Origin: an uncultured Oscillospiraceae bacterium
GTDB lineage: Bacteria > Bacillota > Clostridia > Oscillospirales > Oscillospiraceae
Length of the DNA stretch: 48,082 nt
Assembly (NCBI GenBank): GCA_934589665.1
Contig: CAKTOJ010000002.1
Location: forward strand, 1 to 48,082
Direction: 5' to 3'
Positions 46,013-48,082 of the stretch are shown piece after piece (the first letter of the stretch is position 1; every line of letters begins with the position of its first letter). The notes beneath the pieces were generated by a model. It did not search any database. It was not told the origin of the DNA and saw nothing but the letters and a program-made list of their open reading frames with translations. Made by a program: the position numbers and the translations under genes.

Positions 46013-46798
46013 TCACATCGTAAAAGATTCCGGTGCATCCTGTTCGCAGTCCACCGTGCAGTCCGTCTCGCCGCCGGCCAGGCGGATCACGCTTGCACGG
46101 CACAGCTCCAGCACCGCCATAAAGGTCGCCACGATCTCGCTGCGGCTCTTTGCACCACGGAAGAGAAGCAGAAAGCGCGTGATGCCGCAGTGCTTGAGCC
46201 GCCGCACGATCTCCCCCGCCTTATCGGAAATGGAATACGGCTCGCGCTGCACGATCTGCTCAAAGGCCGCGCGCGGCGGCGGGGCGAGCTTCTCCGCGCG
46301 GTCAAAGACCGTCTGCATGGCAAGCACCAGATCCGCCTTTTCGTGATCATACTCATAAATTTTCCCGCGCTCCATCGGCTCGGGATTCTTTGTCATCGTG
46401 TTCCGCCCGAACTCGCTCATCGGGCCGAGCACCTCGGTCAGCGCGCGGATGCGCAGATAGGTGTCCTTCTGCTGACGCTCCTTCAGGGATTGGATCAGCT
46501 GCTCCATCTCGTTCTGCGCTTCCTCGTCCTCAATGGAGAGCAGCATGCGCGTCTTAATATACATCAGGTGCGCCGCCATCGTGATGAACTCGCTCGCCAC
46601 CTCAAGGTCAAGCTGCTTGCGCTGCTCAAGATAAGCCAGATACTGCTCGAGGATCAGGGCAATGGGAATGTCCTGAATTTCGATTTTATTTTTGGAGAGC
46701 AGATAGAGGATCAGGTCGAGCGGTCCCTCAAAATCCTGAAGCTCCTCCGCCGAGCGTTCGTGTACAACGCCCTCCAGCTTGAAAATAGGGTTATCCAT
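46013..46798 (-). CDS. scpA: Segregation and condensation protein A
   Basis: ScpA is the kleisin subunit bridging the SMC dimer. The 261-residue protein begins with the family segment FKLEGVVHERSAEELQDFEG and DLILYLLSKNKIEIQDIPIA (about 25-45), with a helical middle and the C-terminal winged-helix part. It forms a pair with scpB. The smc gene is elsewhere. Confidence 0.96.
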   Translation of the reverse strand: MDNPIFKLEGVVHERSAEELQDFEGPLDLILYLLSKNKIEIQDIPIALILEQYLAYLEQRKQLDLEVASEFITMAAHLMYIKTRMLLSIEDEEAQNEMEQLIQSLKERQQKDTYLRIRALTEVLGPMSEFGRNTMTKNPEPMERGKIYEYDHEKADLVLAMQTVFDRAEKLAPPPRAAFEQIVQREPYSISDKAGEIVRRLKHCGITRFLLLFRGAKSRSEIVATFMAVLELCRASVIRLAGGETDCTVDCEQDAPESFTM

Positions 46799-46819
46799 GA
46801 AAGAAACTCTCCGTTTTCC

Positions 46820-47503
46820 TTACGATAGGATCCAATTCACCAAAAATGCGAACACGCCGTCAATGGCTGCACTGAGCGCGTTATCGCCCACGCCGAGCCA
46901 AACCAGCACAAGCAGCACAACCATGCCGTATTTTTCGCAGCGCATGAGCTTCTCATACGCGCTGTCCGACAGAAAGGCGAAGAGCACCTTTGAGCCGTCG
47001 AGCGGCGAGATGGGAATGAGGTTGAAAAGCCCCAAGCCCACGCTCAAATACGCCGTCGTAATCAGAAAGTTGAACAGCAGCTCACTCCGGTACACACCGC
47101 CAGTAAGAGTGAAAAACGGCTTTGCGCAGAAAAGCGCCAGAACCGCCAATACGAAATTCGAGGCCGGCCCCGCAAGCGCTGTGACCGCCATGCCCTGCTT
47201 CGGCTTTTTAAAATAGCGCATGTCCACCGGCACCGGCTTTGCCCAGCCGAAGCCGAGCACCAGCATGCACACCAGGCCGATCCAGTCGATATGGTGCAGC
47301 GGATTCAGGCTGAGGCGGCGTTCGCGCTTGGCTGTGGGGTCGCCGAGCGCGTATGCCGCGAGCCCGTGACAGGTCTCGTGCACCGTCAGGCACAAAAACA
47401 CGGCAAGCAGGCGCATCAGCGCCGAAAGCATTGCCGAAAAATCAAGCGAATTCCAAAGGTCAGACAAGGTCCCCAACGCAATCTCTCCTGCGCAAAAATT
47501 CAT
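46820..47503 (-). CDS. Site-2 protease family M50 membrane metalloprotease
   Basis: A 227-residue intramembrane zinc protease with five to six helices. The metal site is HETCH in LTVHETCHGLAAYALGDP near residue 43; the second motif NLIPISPLDGSK near 165 supplies the third ligand. Short forms of this type (about 220 residues) have unknown substrates. The start is uncertain: ATG 47503 has its only ribosome site (AGAGG) in the loop of a small hairpin, while a TTG at 47476 has a well-spaced GCAGGAG. It starts the scpA-to-ispH run. Confidence 0.9.
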   Translation of the reverse strand: MNFCAGEIALGTLSDLWNSLDFSAMLSALMRLLAVFLCLTVHETCHGLAAYALGDPTAKRERRLSLNPLHHIDWIGLVCMLVLGFGWAKPVPVDMRYFKKPKQGMAVTALAGPASNFVLAVLALFCAKPFFTLTGGVYRSELLFNFLITTAYLSVGLGLFNLIPISPLDGSKVLFAFLSDSAYEKLMRCEKYGMVVLLVLVWLGVGDNALSAAIDGVFAFLVNWILS

Positions 47504-47506
47504 CAC

Positions 47507-47522
47507 CGGGTACCTCTACCCG
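47507..47522 (-). promoter_or_regulatory. Small hairpin carrying the M50 gene ribosome site in its loop
   Basis: CGGGTA-GAGG-TACCCG on the minus strand, immediately before the first start codons. The 6-bp stem holds the AGAGG site in its loop and may tune translation, or may be chance. Confidence 0.35.
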
Positions 47523-47534
47523 ATAAGTTTTTTT

Positions 47535-47563
47535 ATTATAGCATTTTTCGCGTCCCTTTACAA
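47535..47563 (-). promoter_or_regulatory. Vegetative promoter of the M50-scpAB run
   Basis: The minus strand shows TTGTAA, 17 bases and a perfect TATAAT, about 30 bases before the ATG. Confidence 0.78.
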
Positions 47564-47637
47564 GAATTTTTGCAATTTTTATTGCATTGTCCTTGCAAAA
47601 ATATTGTGATTTTATTTCGTTGGATTGCACAAAAGGG

Positions 47638-47661
47638 AGAATAGACGATATCGTCTATTCT
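47638..47661. repeat. 24-bp perfect palindrome upstream of the M50 gene
   Basis: AGAATAGACGAT followed by its exact complement ATCGTCTATTCT, with no spacer. It lies about 75 bases upstream of the -35 box and between tsf and M50. It resembles a DNA-binding site for a dimeric regulator more than a terminator. Confidence 0.65.
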
Positions 47662-47706
47662 TCCTTTGCAAACCGCTGTACAGCGCATCGGCATAGCGGA
47701 ACAAGA

Positions 47707-47735
47707 AAAAAGCAGCCGCACAGCGGCTGCTTTTT
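47707..47735 (-). terminator. Terminator after tsf
   Basis: A 13-bp stem AAAAAGCAGCCGC / GCGGCTGCTTTTT with loop ACA lies just past the tsf stop, ending in a T-run on the minus strand. Confidence 0.93.
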
Positions 47736-47753
47736 CAACTCAGTTCAGAGGGA

Positions 47754-48082
47754 TTAGCCCTTGATCATGGAAGCGATCTCTTCAGCAAAGTTCTCCTGCT
47801 TCTTCTCGATGCCCTCGCCCTTTTCAAAGCGGATGGCGTCAACGAACTCGAGCTTGCCGCCGAGCTTCTTGGCCGCGTCGGCAATATACTGCTCAACCGT
47901 GCCGGAGAACACGTCGCCGCGGACAAACTCCTGCTGGAGCAGGCAGTTCTCGGAATAGAACTTGTTGAGCTTGCCCATAACGATCTTCTCACGGACCTGC
48001 TCGGGCTTGCTGGCCATCTTGGGATCATTGGCCATCTGAGCCATCATGATCTTCTTCTCCTCGTCGAGAACGTCCTGAGAGA
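47754..48082 (-). CDS. tsf: Elongation factor Ts, 3' part (gene begins beyond the window)
   Basis: EF-Ts exchanges GDP for GTP on EF-Tu. The visible 108 codons are the C-terminal part: the helical coiled-coil segment (VREKIVMGKLNKFYSENCLL), the conserved QEFVRGDVFSGTVEQYI block and the FVDAIRFEKGEGIEKKQENF end. The frame is open to the window edge, so the apparent ATG at 48047 is internal. rpsB would lie further upstream, outside the window. Confidence 0.94.
   Translation of the reverse strand, partial: SQDVLDEEKKIMMAQMANDPKMASKPEQVREKIVMGKLNKFYSENCLLQQEFVRGDVFSGTVEQYIADAAKKLGGKLEFVDAIRFEKGEGIEKKQENFAEEIASMIKG

Overview
The window reads as chromosome of a spore-forming, probably anaerobic and butyrate-producing clostridial Firmicute of fairly high GC. 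Four things point there: sporulation genes (spoIVA, a sipL-type gene, a 27-codon spoVM, a spoIIM-like gene, gerW), an IspH-ribosomal protein S1 fusion, a butyryl/4-hydroxybutyrate-type CoA-transferase, and a gene order close to the Bacillus subtilis yloC-to-spoVM block. An Oscillospiraceae/Ruminococcaceae-like gut organism is the best guess, but this is inference. Nearly all genes lie on the minus strand. Only pfk (cut at the left edge), dapA and a MATE transporter are on plus. I see no rRNA, tRNA, CRISPR array, insertion sequence or prophage.

Layout, left to right. 1-756: 3' part of a phosphofructokinase. 842-1651: an unrecognised exported protein. 1764-5189: a spore-envelope module (minus strand: 50-aa membrane microprotein, spoVM, sipL, terminator, spoIVA). 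5291-21847: a run of 18 closely packed minus-strand genes read from cdaA to rsgA (cdaA, cdaR, rseC-like, DUF5685, dnaJ-like, yicC, remA, gmk, rpoZ, priA, def, fmt, Zn-peptidase, rsmB, rlmN, prpC, prkC, rsgA). It combines c-di-AMP synthesis, nucleotide supply, replication restart, translation start, rRNA modification and Ser/Thr phosphorylation. 21951-24966: a class-V aminotransferase/cysteine desulfurase with a DUF3343 Se/S-carrier-like partner, then xerD and spoIIM. 25296-30262: TIGR04086, yajC, tgt, queA and a SpoIID-domain protein. 30395-31282: dapA. 31334-33752: bactofilin, then ispF, ispD and carD. 33967-35307: CoA-transferase with a candidate Rex operator. 35528-36880: MATE transporter. 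36967-47503: a second long minus-strand run from an M50 protease through scpA, scpB, DUF2953, gerW, dacA, rluB, rpiR, an FAD flavoprotein, cmk and plsC to ispH-rpsA. 47754-48082: 3' end of tsf.

Most of the window is conserved core genome. I found no defence island, biosynthetic cluster or mobile system. The most useful points are small: two genes too short for normal ORF calling (spoVM and its 50-aa neighbour), an rluB that appears to start at CTG, a possible internal start that would release free S1 from the IspH-S1 fusion, a probable redox (Rex) operator on the CoA-transferase, and three adjacent cysteine-cluster proteins in the c-di-AMP operon.
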